The position numbers were made by a program, and so were the translations under genes. Of a stretch of DNA of 64,000 nucleotides, positions 1-10,449 are shown one piece after another; positions within the stretch are counted from its first letter, which is position 1; each line of letters opens with the position of its first letter. Source of the DNA: Imbricaverruca yamaguchii (lineage: Eukaryota > Arthropoda > Thecostraca > Neoverrucidae); NCBI GenBank assembly GCA_034440575.1, contig JAOTOL010001626.1, positions 1,512,501 through 1,576,500 on the forward strand, written 5' to 3'. Under the pieces are notes generated by a model that made no database searches, was not told where the DNA came from, and worked only from the letters and a program-made list of their open reading frames with translations.

Positions 1-245
1 GCGGGTCCATGTGTTAGGCAAAGTGTATGAGCATGTCCTTCAGGGAAACTAAGAAATGGGGTGGGGAGGGATGAAATTGCATTGCCAACTCAGGAATATT
101 CCAATAGTGTCAGCCAAGGCAATAGAACCTCAAAGTCAGCAAATAGGGACAGCAATAGTTCAAGGAGTCAGAGTGATAGTTCATCTAGTGATATAAGAAT
201 TCCTCAGTATGAAAAAGCCAAAGGTGGTTATGGGGCATTTGTTAA

Positions 246-1460
246 GTGTATGGTATCCGATCCAAATTTGATGAGTTCAAGTGTTATGTTGCTGAGGAGG
301 AACCGGATTTTGTTTGCATTACGGAGGCATGGGTCAGTGAAGGGTATTTTGGAGATAACTTACAGGACTATGAGATCCAGGGATACAATATGTTTTCGTG
401 CAATAGGGGTCCAACAATGAAAGGGGGTGGTGTAATGCTCTATATGAATAGCTTATTCAGTTCTCAAAAAGTAGCAGGTGGGGATAAAAATGTGTCTGTG
501 GAGTCCATTTGGCTTGATGTCACTGTGGGAAAAGGCAACAGCAATACTCCTAGGATAGGAGCTTTCTACCGATCAGGAACCCTGCCACCTTCTCAGCAAC
601 TGGAGCTTGACAAGGTGATTTGTGAGGAAATCAGTAGAAACTTTAAGAGGAAGTGCCTTATTCTTGGTGACTTTAATCTAAAAGGTTATGAAAATGCTGG
701 TGTTGGCTCCCCATTATGCAAAATGTTTAGGAAATGCCTTGAAGAGGACCTGTTCTTACACCAGTTTGTATCGGAACCTACCAGGCATGGCTCATTCTTG
801 GACCTTGTATTCTCGGATTTAAATGACTTGGTTCAAGACTTGACTGTAGGAGAAACTCTGGGAAGAAGTTACCATAACATAATTAGATTCAAGGCACATG
901 TAGGGGAAATTATTAAGGATAATTTGGTAAAGGTTACAAATTTCAACAGAGCAGACTTTGACTGCATGAGAGCGGCTTTAAGTGCCATCAGATGGGAAGA
1001 AGAATTCTCCAATTTAAATGCCTGTGAAATGTGGGAAAAGTTCAAATCTTACTTGAAGGAAATTCAGATTAGACATGTCCCCCAAACGCAAAGACGCAAA
1101 AGAAGGGTAGGAAAGCCAGCATGGCTTACACCAGACTTGATAAAAACAATTAAGGCTAAGAAAACTGCATTTAGAGTCTTTAAAGAAGCTTCAAATGTCG
1201 TTAATCTAAAGGCGGATCGAAAAGCTAGAGACACTGTGAAGCAGAAAACCAGAGCATCAAAGCGAGCAAAAGAACTGGATTTAGCTAGAAACAGTAATGG
1301 GGACAGTGAAAAGTTCTTTAGTTTCTACAAGCTGAGTAAAGTTTCTAGCACAATTGGTCCACTGGAAGTAAACGGGACTACAATGGGTGAGGATAGTGGG
1401 ACGGTTGAGGGGCTGAGCAAGCAGCAGTGTTGCGGCTTTCAGATAGACAGCAAAGAGTGA
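246..1460 (+). pseudogene. LINE endonuclease region (CR1-like), inactivated
   Basis: A 404-codon open frame holds an exonuclease-endonuclease-phosphatase fold that nicks target DNA during retrotransposition. Visible landmarks are the CITEAW motif near residue 24, GAFYR near 103, the LGDFN motif near 140 and a LGRSYHN motif near 205. In active relatives this last motif normally has Asp before His (SDH). Here the Asp is Tyr, so a catalytic residue appears lost. A basic region follows, with an internal KRRVGKPAW motif typical of the linker before the RT. The frame ends after a junction where most of the RT has been deleted. The 61-245 stretch, in another frame, probably encoded the preceding serine-rich leader. 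Confidence 0.8.
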
Positions 1461-2422
1461 GGCTAAATTGTACAAAGTCATCATGGCAAAATGTTCTTAG
1501 TGGAGTCCCCCAGGATCAGTACTGGGGCCACTACTGTTCATTATATTTGTAAATAGCATTGAAAGTGGCCTAAGCAGTAAAGTTTTGAAACTTGCGGATG
1601 ATTTGAAAGTCTTTAGGGCAAGAACAGGTCAAGATGAGCATATCTCGCTGCAAAAAGACTTAGACGAACTTGTGAAGTGGTCCGAAGAATGGCAAATGAA
1701 ATTTAATTTTGATAAGTGCAAAATCATGCATGTAGGTAAGCAGCATATGAAGACTCCATACTTGATGGTGGCCAAGTGCTATCAGTGACTCAACAGGAGA
1801 AGGATTTAGGTATTATTCTAAACACAAAATTGGGGGCATCAGAACAGACCAAGAAAGCCACGAAAAAGGCATTGTGAGAATGCTCGGGGCAATAAATAGG
1901 AATGTATCGTACAGAAGTGAGGAAGTCATCAGGAAGCTTTACTGTGCATATGTCAGGCCACATTTGGAATACTGCATCCAAGCTTTGTTTCCTAGCCATG
2001 AAAAAGATTGTTGGCTTTTAGAGAGAGTACAAAAGAGGGCTACAAAAATGGTTAATGGCATAAGCAACCTGGCATATGAGGACAGATTGAAGAAATTGAA
2101 TATGTTTTCACTTAGATATAGAACGCTGAGAGGAGATCACATCGAGGTCTTTACATTTGTCCGTGGTCTGGAGAGGGGATATCTTGGGCAAATGTTTGAA
2201 TTGAACAAAAATGATGCAATTAGAGGTCATAAATTGCAAATTAAAGTTAACCACAGCAGAACAAGGTTAAGGCAAACTTTCTTCACCAACAGGGTAGTAG
2301 AACACTGGAACCAGCTGCCAGAAAACATTGTCAGTAGCAGCACATTGAACATCTTTACAAACAGCATAGACAATCATTATAAAAATAGAGGGCTTGCTTT
2401 TCAGTATTACAGCGAGGGCTGA
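1440..2422 (+). pseudogene. CR1-like reverse transcriptase remnant and C-terminal domain
   Basis: The fragments lie in several frames. The SGVPQ(GS)VLGPLLF motif near 1495-1545 is split by a one-base frameshift. It is followed by a LADD motif at about 1590, where a working RT has Tyr or Phe before ADD. Residues like EEWQMKFNFDKCKIMHVG then match the RT thumb start. From 1874 an uninterrupted 182-codon frame carries the C-terminal family signature: YVRPHLEYC, then LLERVQKRATKMV, LRYRTLRGD, and an ending like the minus-strand copy at 41590-42015. RT motifs upstream of SGVPQ are absent. The remnant is non-functional. Confidence 0.85.
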
Positions 2423-2502
2423 TTGACAGATTTGGTGGCAACTGGTTCAGTGTACAGAGTGCAACCAAGAAGGGCCCTTGTGGCTCATAGTTGCACTAAT
2501 CA

Positions 2503-2532
2503 TTTATGTCTTTATGTCTTTATGTCTTTATG
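2503..2532 (+). repeat. 8-bp 3'-terminal repeat tail of CR1-like LINE
   Basis: Three full and one partial copies of TTTATGTC immediately follow the LINE 3' untranslated region. The same unit, reverse complemented, ends the second copy at 41441-41509 with about nine repeats. Such tails mark the priming end of CR1-clade elements. Confidence 0.85.
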
Positions 2533-2908
2533 ATATCGATGTTCTCCCGAATCGTCGAAATACTACAGATCTTGGCAATGGCTATGGAGAATCCCTTGCC
2601 GACCCTGTGGTGTGAAAAATCGCACGTATCGTGTCAGGCCACTGATCTAGGACGGAAAAAGAGTGATTATTTCAAATCGTTTTTCCTCGAAAATCCCGAG
2701 TAGTCAGCAGTTAATCTGACTTACTACCCCCAAATCATCAATGATGGATGTGTTATGCTGAGGCTAAAAAACTGTCATAGATCTTCCGAAGATAATCCTA
2801 GATGAACGACTTAACTTTTAGATGACGTTAGTAGGATCAGAAGTAATATGCTTAATGCGGACGCTAGAACTGAACTATGCATCTACTTTTGTCCATGGAT
2901 AACACAAA
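2533..2908. other. Non-coding stretch, nothing recognised
   Basis: I see no convincing ORF, RNA gene or repeat in this AT-moderate stretch between the CR1 tail and the BEL/Pao integrase remnant. Confidence 0.4.
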
Positions 2909-2949
2909 ATGTGTTCTTCAGGCACTATTCGTGTGTCAGTGTCAACCCT

Positions 2950-3690
2950 TCTGTCTCACCTAGCCTATCAGTCGAAAAATATCAATTCACACGTGATTAG
3001 TATCGCAGGATATACACGTCGGCGCAGGTGGCACGACCAGAGAGTACCTCTGCCACCGGAGACGTTACGTCCCGTTACACTGTCACGCTCCGATCACGTG
3101 ACGGGCCTGGCGATAACGCATCAGCAGCAGAGCGTCCACCCGGCACGAGAGATCACCTTGAACGAGATCCGTGCATCCGGATATTGGACGGTCGGTGGAT
3201 CGGGTGCTGTGGCGCAGTACACGTCGCGACGTGTGCAGAAGGATGAGACGGGAACCACTGAACCAGAGCATAGCCGATCTGCCGACCGATAGACTTGGGC
3301 AAGTGGAACCGTTCGCCTACAGTGCGGTCGATTGCGCAGGGCCGTTTCATATCAAGGGACGCCGCTCTGGGGTCAAGCGATGAGGTGAACACTTCACCTG
3401 CATGAGCTTCAAGGCGATGTACTTGGACACTGCCAACTCTTTGGACACAGATTTGTACCTGAATGCGTTCAGACGTGTGTCGACGCGCGGTCCTATCAGA
3501 TGACTGCGGTGCCATCAGGATACCAATTCCATCTGGAAAAAGGATGAGATTGACAAGCCCAATCAAGAAGCGGACAAGGAAAGGATAGTCCAGGAAACCG
3601 CTGAGCCAGAACTGAGAGCTAGTGGAATTCATGTGCAACGTTCCTCACGCCAGTCTTGGGGATTCGGGCGGACCGTGGGAGCGCATGATC
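2950..3690 (+). pseudogene. BEL/Pao integrase fragment, multiply frameshifted
   Basis: Fragments in three frames match the BEL/Pao integrase. They are LSRSDHVTGLAI followed by a His-containing stretch and EITLNEIRASGYW (zinc-binding domain, about 3080-3190), a RMRREPLNQSIADLPTDRL-like linker, DCAGPF (first catalytic Asp, about 3330), MYLDTANSLDTD, and NVPHASLGDSGGPWERMI near 3640-3690 (third acidic residue region). The same blocks occur in order in the fuller copy at 39830-40500, but with many differences, so this is another lineage of the same superfamily. Frameshifts and stops at about 3240, 3380 and 3500 make it dead. Its 3' end runs directly into the 36-bp minisatellite. Confidence 0.75.
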
Positions 3691-4435
3691 AGGTGCGACG
3701 ATCAGGCGATGCTGATTACCAAGATCAGGTGCGACGATCAGGTGATGGTGATTACCAAGATCAGGTGCGACGATCAGGCGATGCTGATTACCAAGATCAG
3801 GTGCGACGATCAGGCGATGCTGATTACCAAGATCAGGTGCGACGATCAGGTGATGGTGATTACCAAGATCAGGTGCGACGATCAGGCGATGCTGATTACC
3901 AAGATCAGGTGCGACGATCAGGCGATGGTGATTACCAAGATCAGGTGCGACGATCAGGCGATGCTGATTACCAAGATCAGGTGCGACGATCAGGCGATGC
4001 TGATTACCAAGATCAGGTGCGACGATCAGGCGGTGCTGATTACCAAGATCAGGTGCGACGATCTGGCGATGGTGATTACCAAGATCAGGTGCGACGATCT
4101 GGCGATGCTGATTACCAAGATCAGGTGCGACGATCAGGCGATGCTGATTACCAAGATCAGGTGCGACGATCAGGCGATGCTGATTACCAAGATCAGGTGC
4201 GACGATCAGGTGATGGTGATTACCAAGATCAGGTGCGACGATCAGGCGGTGCTGATTACCAAGATCAGGTGCGACGATCAGGCGGTGCTGATTACCAAGA
4301 TCAGGTGCGATGATCAGGCGATGCTGATTACCAAGATCAGGTGCGATGATCAGGTGATGGTGATTACCAAGATCAGGTGCGATGATCAGGTGATGGTGAT
4401 TGCCATGGTCAGGTGCTGATTACCATTATCAGAAA
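3687..4435 (+). repeat. 36-bp minisatellite, about 20 copies
   Basis: The unit begins GATCAGGTGCGACGATCAGG and has a GCTGATTACCAA half. Copies start exactly 36 bp apart from 3687 to 4371, with a partial copy after. Variants are mainly GCGATGCTG, GTGATGGTG and GCGGTGCTG. Because 36 is a multiple of three, two frames stay open across the array (3622-4419 and 3633-4313). The resulting 12-residue peptide repeats are most likely an accident of the array rather than a protein. Confidence 0.95.
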
Positions 4436-4489
4436 CTGATGATGATCCTTGCTTTTAGCCCTAATGGGAAAATATGCAAGCCTAACAAG

Positions 4490-4830
4490 TCATCAAAAAT
4501 TAAATAAAAATGAACAATTATGGTGCATTTTGTTGCATCCCTAAAGATCAGTAAACGCTGAAAGTTTCATTCGACTATCTTTTTCCATTAATCGTGACGA
4601 GTGGTTGAAAATTTTTGGAGGTGACTCCACTTGATTTTGACTAACTCGTTCATCGTAGATTACCTGACCTCAAAATTTCACGCAACACGCCAAATTAATG
4701 TGGGCGAAGCATGCCGAATTTCTTTGCGATGCCCAGAGCCGTTTTTCCCTGTCCGCAGAAAACATAGTGTGGGGGGGGGGTCAAATGACCCCACACCTCC
4801 GAGACTGAGGTTAGGTAATGGAAACGACGC
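4490..4830 (+). repeat. MITE-like repeat fragment (family of 45948-46805)
   Basis: Read on this strand, 4505-4810 aligns with the reverse complement of about 45955-46265. The shared stretches include AAACGCTGAAAGTTTCAT, GGAGGTGA, TAACTCGTTSATC and TTTATGTGGG-like blocks. It ends in a G-run/C-run hairpin (GGGGTCAAATGACCCC) at about 4767-4796 followed by CCGAGACTG, parallel to the CGAGACGGG end of the other copy. No coding capacity is seen. Confidence 0.7.
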
Positions 4831-5116
4831 ACTCCAAGCTGGACACAGAAAGGCACAGCCTCTGCCATAGCTGAACTCCGGCCCTTGACGGCTCGTTTTG
4901 CCGACAGTGCATCGATATGGTAGTTTTCAACGCTGAATTAGAAATCCAAACTTTTCCCCACTTTGTGCACAAATTCTTGAACTCGACAAGGTGTGACAAG
5001 TCATCTAATAGTCACCTTGCCTGGATACAGATTTTACATGAATTTTTTGTAACTCGTTGGGCACCATGTTGCAGAGTGTCATCCCAAGTTATCATGCCTT
5101 TGTTTCATCGCTTGGT

Positions 5117-5163
5117 CGTTCGTAGTTTGGAAGCTATGGACCGTACCTTCCAAACTACGAACG
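5117..5163. repeat. Perfect 17-bp inverted repeat, 13-bp loop
   Basis: The arms CGTTCGTAGTTTGGAAG (5117-5133) and its exact reverse complement (5147-5163) flank CTATGGACCGTAC. It could form a cruciform or a stable RNA hairpin. No gene is attached to it. Confidence 0.9.
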
Positions 5164-5169
5164 TAAGTG

Positions 5170-6528
5170 TACACTAATGGTGTATACGGATAATTAATGC
5201 TAATCATGGACCGTGAGCGTCCACCTTTACCAGCATGTCATGTGCAAAAAAGCGCAAATCAGATTTTCCCCTTCACTTCTACCTTTGACTACTACCACCT
5301 TTGACTTTTAGTATTGCCTTTCACGTTCACCAAATGTGCAGCTCAAATCATGTGGTCCTGGACTAACCACAATCGCTGAAGCAGTAGAGAGGTGAAACGA
5401 GAGCCGTGTGCCCATTGCTTAGGAGCATATATTGTGAACCCTATTACAGTTGTATGTGGAGGTTTCCCCAATAGTGACGTTGCCATATTTTTAGACATTT
5501 GTAATCTCTGACTATCGATATATTGTTTACCACCAAGCAATTAATCATGTATATACCAATGGACAAGTACCCCACCCCTCAACCCGACGCGAATGGGAAA
5601 TTATTCCGGCGGTGCATACTGGAGCTCGCCGGATGCGTGACGAATACCAATAAGGGCTTGATTCATACAGATGCCCCATGGCGCCAATATAAGGCGCTAT
5701 GTGGGACGTTTGACGAGTGACGGTATGACACCGACCGTGTGGTTCTGGGCTGCAGGCATTGAATGGGATTGAAGATCGAGGCGGGCAAAACAGTTATGAG
5801 TCGGGTTGGATCAGGTGGCTGACGTGAGCTCTTGTTCGTATGGACTGTGGCTCCGCTCTGCCTCCACCGTCCGTGGCAATGGGATGCTACTCGATGGTCT
5901 AATTGTACTAATTTAAATATTGGAGGACATCCTGGGTTGAACACTAGATTGTGTCATTCGTTGATTTGTATACTTAGCAAACCCATATCAGTTGATATGC
6001 ATAGAACTGCGTGCGATTGCCTACATTTTCTCACATGGGATCGTTGAGATCGTAGTGTGGCCAACGATATTTCATGTCGTTTATGCCGGGTATTTGGCCA
6101 ATATTTCCACCAGCAATAACAGCAAGCTTCGCGCAGTGGAAACAGCCACTTTGTTCCAACTCCCTTGCTAAGAAAACATATGGCTTTGTGATACTACTGT
6201 TCGCTATTCAGCCATGACGCGAGTTCTGGAAAAACTGTCGCGCACCCAGAACATCACACAGATAGCAAATAACTCCGTGAGACAATTTAGCTGTTTATTT
6301 CCCATTTAGCTGTCCATTTCCTATTGTCTATTTCATATTACCTATTCCTTGGTGGGATGCTGTGCAGTAATGAGAAACCATCTCATGCAAAATTTGAAGC
6401 GAATCGGTTTATATTTAGAGGTGGCGTAAGTTAATTGAAACCTGTCCTATGTGTCTTCCCCCTCGCGAATGACATAAACCGAAGTCTGAAAGGCTAGGGT
6501 TCTAAATCACTCAATTTTTCTCATCAGA
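5170..6528. other. Non-coding stretch, nothing recognised
   Basis: Only short ORFs without family features or codon structure are present. The last bases before 6529 could be a 5' leader of the following transposase-like gene, but no promoter signal is clear. Confidence 0.4.
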
Positions 6529-8747
6529 ATGGCTCGTTCACGCACAGCTACGACTGTTTGGCTGGTGAGGCAGCCAAACCGCGGCCCCATCCTCTGAGCC
6601 AAACTCCCCTCTCGTGGCGACGTGCTCAAGCGGGCTTTCTACTTCCACAACGTGGAAAAGAAAACCGTCGCCACCAGCGCCACGGCCACGTCCGAAAGGT
6701 GCTAAAGTTCTGGGAGACCGCGAGGATCCCAACGATGACGGGAAAAAGCGCCGTTTGCAAGGTGGAGGTCTTGTTCAAGGACTGGAAGGCGCTCGTGAAG
6801 AGCAAGGGAAGAGCGACGAACAAGACGAGGGAGGAAGAGTTTCAAGAGGCTCTCTGCGACCTCTTCGACATTTCCAACGCCGACGCGATGACCCTGATGC
6901 CGATCCCGGCTGAACGCGAGTTTCTAGCGGCGCAACGCGAGAAGGGTCGCTGAGGGATCATGCAGGGAGCTGACAAGATGCTGGAGCGCCGAGTTCAGTG
7001 CCGGGAGATGACAGTGGCGGCAGAGAAGCGATCACGAGAAGCCTCGACGTCGCAGCTGGACGAACGCGCGGTGCTCGCGTCCTCCTCCTCCTCATCCTCC
7101 TCGGTTCAGTCCAGTCCGGCACGCGGCGGGGCGGCTGCTACCGCTGAGCCGACCGGTGCAAGCCTTCCGAAGCGATGAGCATGGGTGTCACAGGTCGTGC
7201 TCTCCCAGGAGTTAGCGAGCGCCCTCGACCGGACTGGCGTGAGCGACCGCAAAGCGCTCCGCATCGTCGCGGCGACCGCCAGTAGCCTCGGCCACGATCC
7301 TCAGGAGCTGATCCTGAATACCGAGAGCATCCGGCAGGCTCGCGCCGGCTACCGGTCCCAACTGGCCGCGGAGGTCAGGACAACCTTCGCCCCTGACACG
7401 CCTCTTACTGTTCACTGTGACGGGAGGATCCTGCCGGATTGCGACGGTACGCGGGTGGATCGGCTGGTTATCCTCGTCTCCAGCGACGGCGTCCAGAAGC
7501 TCATCGGCGTTCCCAAGCTGGCAAGTGAGACTGGGGAGGCGACGGCGAGCGCCGTGGATGAAGCGTTCGACGACTGAGGGCTCGCAAAGCGTGCGGTGGC
7601 TATGTCGTTCGATACGGCCGCCGCCAACACTGGAGCCCTCGCTGGTGCCTGCAGCCTGCTGGATCAGAAGCTTGGTCGGAGTCTGCTAAGCCTCATCTGT
7701 CATGTACATGGCTCGCCTGCCATGTGCACAAGCTCGTGCACATGGCACCATGTACACGAGCTGGTGCTGGAGAAGGCGTTCTCTATCTGCATGGGGCCGT
7801 CGTCGAGTCCTGACATCGGGGTCTTCAACCGATTCAAGGAACGGTGGGCTTTCATCGACCAAAGCCAGCCGGAGCCGCCAACGCCCGACGAGCTGCCGCC
7901 CACCCTCCTGAACAAACGGGGCACACTTCTGCTGAAGTGGGCCGCGCTGTTCAACAACAGCCACCTGCGGGACGACTACAAGGAGATGCTGGAGCTCTTC
8001 ATCGTCCTGCTGGGTGGCGAGGGCGACGTCCCGAAGGTGAAGTTCCGGCGACCGGACGCCATGCACCGCGCGCGCTGGATGGCACGTGCCATCTACGCTG
8101 CGAAGATTACGCTGTTCGCCGCCCAACTGGGGGAGCTCTGTTCGCCGCGCTAGCTGTCCAGCCTTCACCGGTTCACCTTCTTCGTCGCTGAGGTCAACAT
8201 GATCCGCTGGTTCTAGGCGCCCGTGGCCGCCTTCGCGCCGGCGAATGACTTGAAACTGGCCGCCGACCTCCGCGACTTCCACGAAGCTGAGATCGGCAAG
8301 GCGTGCGAGAAGATCTCCCTGCACTTCCGGTACCTGAACGAGCCACTGGTCGCACTGGCTCTCTTCGACCACCGCTTGCCAACCACCGACAAGAAGGCGC
8401 TGGCGGAAACGATGCAGCGAGAAGAAGGATCCGAGGAACCGCCGAAGCGCATCACCGTCTCCGACGCCCGCCTCGCCTCTTCCACGCTAGCGTCGTATGG
8501 AAGCCAGGTGCCCGGCGCTCTCCTCGATGTCGTCGGAGCGGAGAGGGCGTTCCTTTCGAAGGAGCTGGAGGAGTGGCTGAGTGACACGGGGTTTGTCGCG
8601 GCGTCTCGGCACGTCGCGAGCCTGCACGTCACCAACGACACGGCGGAGCGAGGGGTGGCGCTGATCCAGTCCTTCAACCTGAGCCTGACGAAGAACGAGG
8701 ATCAGCGCCAATTCTTCTTGCAGGTCGCCGAGAGACACCATCGATAA
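6529..8747 (+). pseudogene. Transposase-like gene of an unnamed family, decayed
   Basis: A start at 6529 (MARSRTATTVWLVRQPNRGP) opens a GC-rich gene broken by a stop at 6595, a frameshift near 6700, and stops at 6951, 7176, 7575, 8151 and 8214. The pieces in order are a VRKVLKFWETARIPT segment, an EEEFQEALCDLFDI segment, a Ser-rich linker (7080-7110), SDRKALRIVAATASSLGHD, then acidic motifs VHCDGR (7411-7428) and SFDTAAANTG (7604-7633), and a C-terminal NDTAERGVALIQSFN (about 8635-8680). From memory, proteins with this arrangement recur in many copies in invertebrate genomes and look like an RNase H-fold transposase with D, D, E residues. I cannot name the superfamily. It is clearly inactive here. 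An inserted palindrome at 7700-7757 disrupts the CRHH-like region. Confidence 0.6.
7699..7757. repeat. Nested palindromic insertion in the transposase-like gene
   Basis: GCCATGTGCAC (7719-7729) pairs perfectly with GTGCACATGGC (7736-7746). Outside it, TGTACATGG-like and CCATGTACA-like sequences form a second pair of arms. The sequence around LICH...WHHVHELVLEKAF suggests a short stretch was duplicated in inverted form, adding about 15 codons without shifting the frame. Confidence 0.7.
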
Positions 8748-8749
8748 CA

Positions 8750-9265
8750 GCCAGGAGCATCGAAGGCTTCCCTTCCCCGCCCAAGCAGAAGACAATGAGT
8801 GGCTTGGGCAACCATGATACCCCAGCCCCTAGAGGGGCTAATACTCGCTTTGAAGAGCGAGAGGGACCAGCAGCCCAGCTAGAGGAAGGGGAGGTCTCAA
8901 AAGGCTTCACTATTGCCAACGAACACCCGAGAGATGATGCCCTTCCTTATGGTCCTTATCGGAGTCTATAGGGGGAACAATCAGTCTACTTGCTCCACCT
9001 CTAAATATAACTTGATTGCGCTCAAATTGTACACACGTTGTTTTCTCACCACCCCACAGTATTCCACTAAGGGCCGTTAAAAATACAACTTTCGTTTTGT
9101 ATTGGTACCCTAATGTGCACATGTGTGTAACACAGATTACTGACTTCAACCATCTTGGTACATTGAAATACAAGGCAGACATCGCGTGCTTGGACCAACG
9201 CGCCCCTTAAAATCGAAGAATTCCTAAATCAGCAGACGGATGTAAGAGGCATCCTCATTCGCAGC
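8750..9265. other. Non-coding stretch, nothing recognised
   Basis: This follows the transposase-like pseudogene and probably includes its 3' end. Several short ORFs occur, with no recognisable family. I found no clear terminal inverted repeat to close the element. Confidence 0.35.
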
Positions 9266-9269
9266 TGTG

Positions 9270-9508
9270 TTCCGCCCGGTGGTAACGTTGCTGAGTTCTG
9301 AACATTCTCCAGTTTGCTTCCGCCGAGTAACGTTGCCGACTTTTCAACAGCCTCCAGTTAGCTATCGCCGGGTGATGTTGCTGATTTCAAAACAGCCTCC
9401 GGTTAATTACCACCGGGTAGCGCTATGACATCAAAACAACCTCCAGCTAGCTACCGCCGTGTAGCGTTGCTGACTCCCAAACATTCTCCTCTTAGTCACC
9501 ACCGGGAA
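9270..9508 (+). repeat. 45-bp diverged tandem repeat, about 5 copies
   Basis: A GTTGCTGA-like core recurs at 9287, 9332, 9377, about 9422 and 9466, giving a 44-45 bp period. Each unit also carries ACAGCCTCCAG and TACCGCCGGGTA-like blocks. Copies are well diverged, so the array is old. Confidence 0.8.
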
Positions 9509-10302
9509 ACGGATCGCACCGAATTGGCCGCGTGGCGAAACCGGCCGCGTCGCAAGTCGTTCCTGCGGCCGACTCGCGTGCCGCCGGGCTGACGGCGGCG
9601 GTGGCTGCGCCGTCGCCAGTCACCGGCCGCCGACACTCGCCTGTTGACCTCGTCGACACTCTTCTCGGATGCGGCGGCCAGACCGGCCGCGCCGGCCACA
9701 GCGCCGACTAGGCCGCCCGTCAGGCCGCCCAGCAGCGCGCCCAGCGGGCCCAGCACGGCGCCCAGCGCTGCGCCCGTGTGGCTGCCGGCCACGCCGCCGG
9801 CGTAGCCGCCCGCCCACGTGCCGGCGATGCCGGCGCTGGTGCGCGCCACGTTGCGGCCGAGGCCGCCGTCGCGGCGGGCGGCGACGCCGAGCCGCGCTGC
9901 GTCCAGCGCCAGCGAGACGGGCGCCAGCGCCACGTTGAGCCGCGCCGCCGCGTCCCAGGCGGTGCGGCTGGTGAGCGCCGCCGGTATGCCGCCGGCCGGC
10001 GCCAGCTCCACGCGCTCCGGCTGGCCGCACGGCGGCCACGTGGTGCCTGCCGGTGGCGGCTGGTCGCGCTGTCGTCGACGCACGACGATCACCGCCAGAC
10101 GCAGGTAGCGGCGCCAAGACTCGGCGCGCCGGTGGCAGAGTCGCGGCGCGGCCGGCGTGCGCCACCGCCGCCGCCTGGCCACCGGCCGCCGCGACAGCGG
10201 AGACATCTGGCGGTCGTCGGCGGAACCGGGGACAGCGCACGCCGGTGCACTGTGAAATCGCCCCGCCCAGTTGTGCCACGTCACGAGGCAGCCAGCTGCC
10301 AA
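9496..10302 (-). CDS. Possible exon with glycine-zipper segment, function unknown
   Basis: The minus-strand frame is open for 268 codons in very GC-rich DNA, where long ORFs arise easily. The believable part is about 9640-10050 on the minus strand. It reads VSLALDAARLGVAARRDG, followed by GTWAGGYAGGVAG, then GAALGAVLGPLGALLGGLTG and GLVGAVAGAAG. This spaced Gly and Ala pattern is a glycine zipper, able to form one or two packed membrane helices. Animal proteins of unknown function carry a similar Leu-Asp, Arg-Leu-Gly, glycine-zipper order. The N-terminal part is Arg- and Pro-rich and unlike protein. Exon borders, start and stop are not resolved. Confidence 0.4.
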   Translation of the reverse strand: MAAGCLVTWHNWAGRFHSAPACAVPGSADDRQMSPLSRRPVARRRRWRTPAAPRLCHRRAESWRRYLRLAVIVVRRRQRDQPPPAGTTWPPCGQPERVELAPAGGIPAALTSRTAWDAAARLNVALAPVSLALDAARLGVAARRDGGLGRNVARTSAGIAGTWAGGYAGGVAGSHTGAALGAVLGPLGALLGGLTGGLVGAVAGAAGLAAASEKSVDEVNRRVSAAGDWRRRSHRRRQPGGTRVGRRNDLRRGRFRHAANSVRSVSRW

Positions 10303-10449
10303 ACTCGCCGGCCCCGGTGTGCACGCCAGGCGAGTGGAGTAGCTTGGACGCCCGTGTCGCCGCTAGCCGCCGAGCACACTGACGCCGTGCTGGGAACTTG
10401 GCGTGACGGCACTTTCCGCCTTTTGACACCCGCACGACGGATCTGACCT

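Larger units (their letters stand above)
1..2532 (+). mobile_element. CR1-like non-LTR retrotransposon (LINE), decayed
   Basis: The order of parts is that of a CR1-clade LINE: a serine-rich leader, an apurinic-type endonuclease, a reverse transcriptase (RT) remnant, a conserved C-terminal region, and a tail of 8-bp repeats (TTTATGTC). The 8-bp tail in place of poly-A is characteristic of CR1 elements. A second, 5'-truncated copy of the same family lies on the minus strand at 41441-42022 and shares the C-terminal region and tail. This copy cannot be active: frames shift near 246 and near 1530, and the RT is largely deleted between the endonuclease end and about 1440. The 5' end may lie outside the window. 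Confidence 0.85.

Noticed and set aside
3622..4419. 265-codon ORF with 12-residue repeats
   Set aside because: It is the 36-bp minisatellite read in frame. A second frame is open as well, which argues for array structure rather than protein.
3687..4435. CRISPR array
   Set aside because: Repeats are contiguous with no unique spacers, and the setting is eukaryotic.
6529..8747. Bacterial contamination as source of the GC-rich gene
   Set aside because: The motifs match a family I associate with invertebrate repeats, and similar GC-rich islands elsewhere hold the animal GPCR.
9620..10435. 271-codon Arg-rich ORF on the minus strand and 222-codon ORF on the plus strand
   Set aside because: They overlap the glycine-zipper frame in very GC-rich DNA and are shadow frames with unlikely composition.
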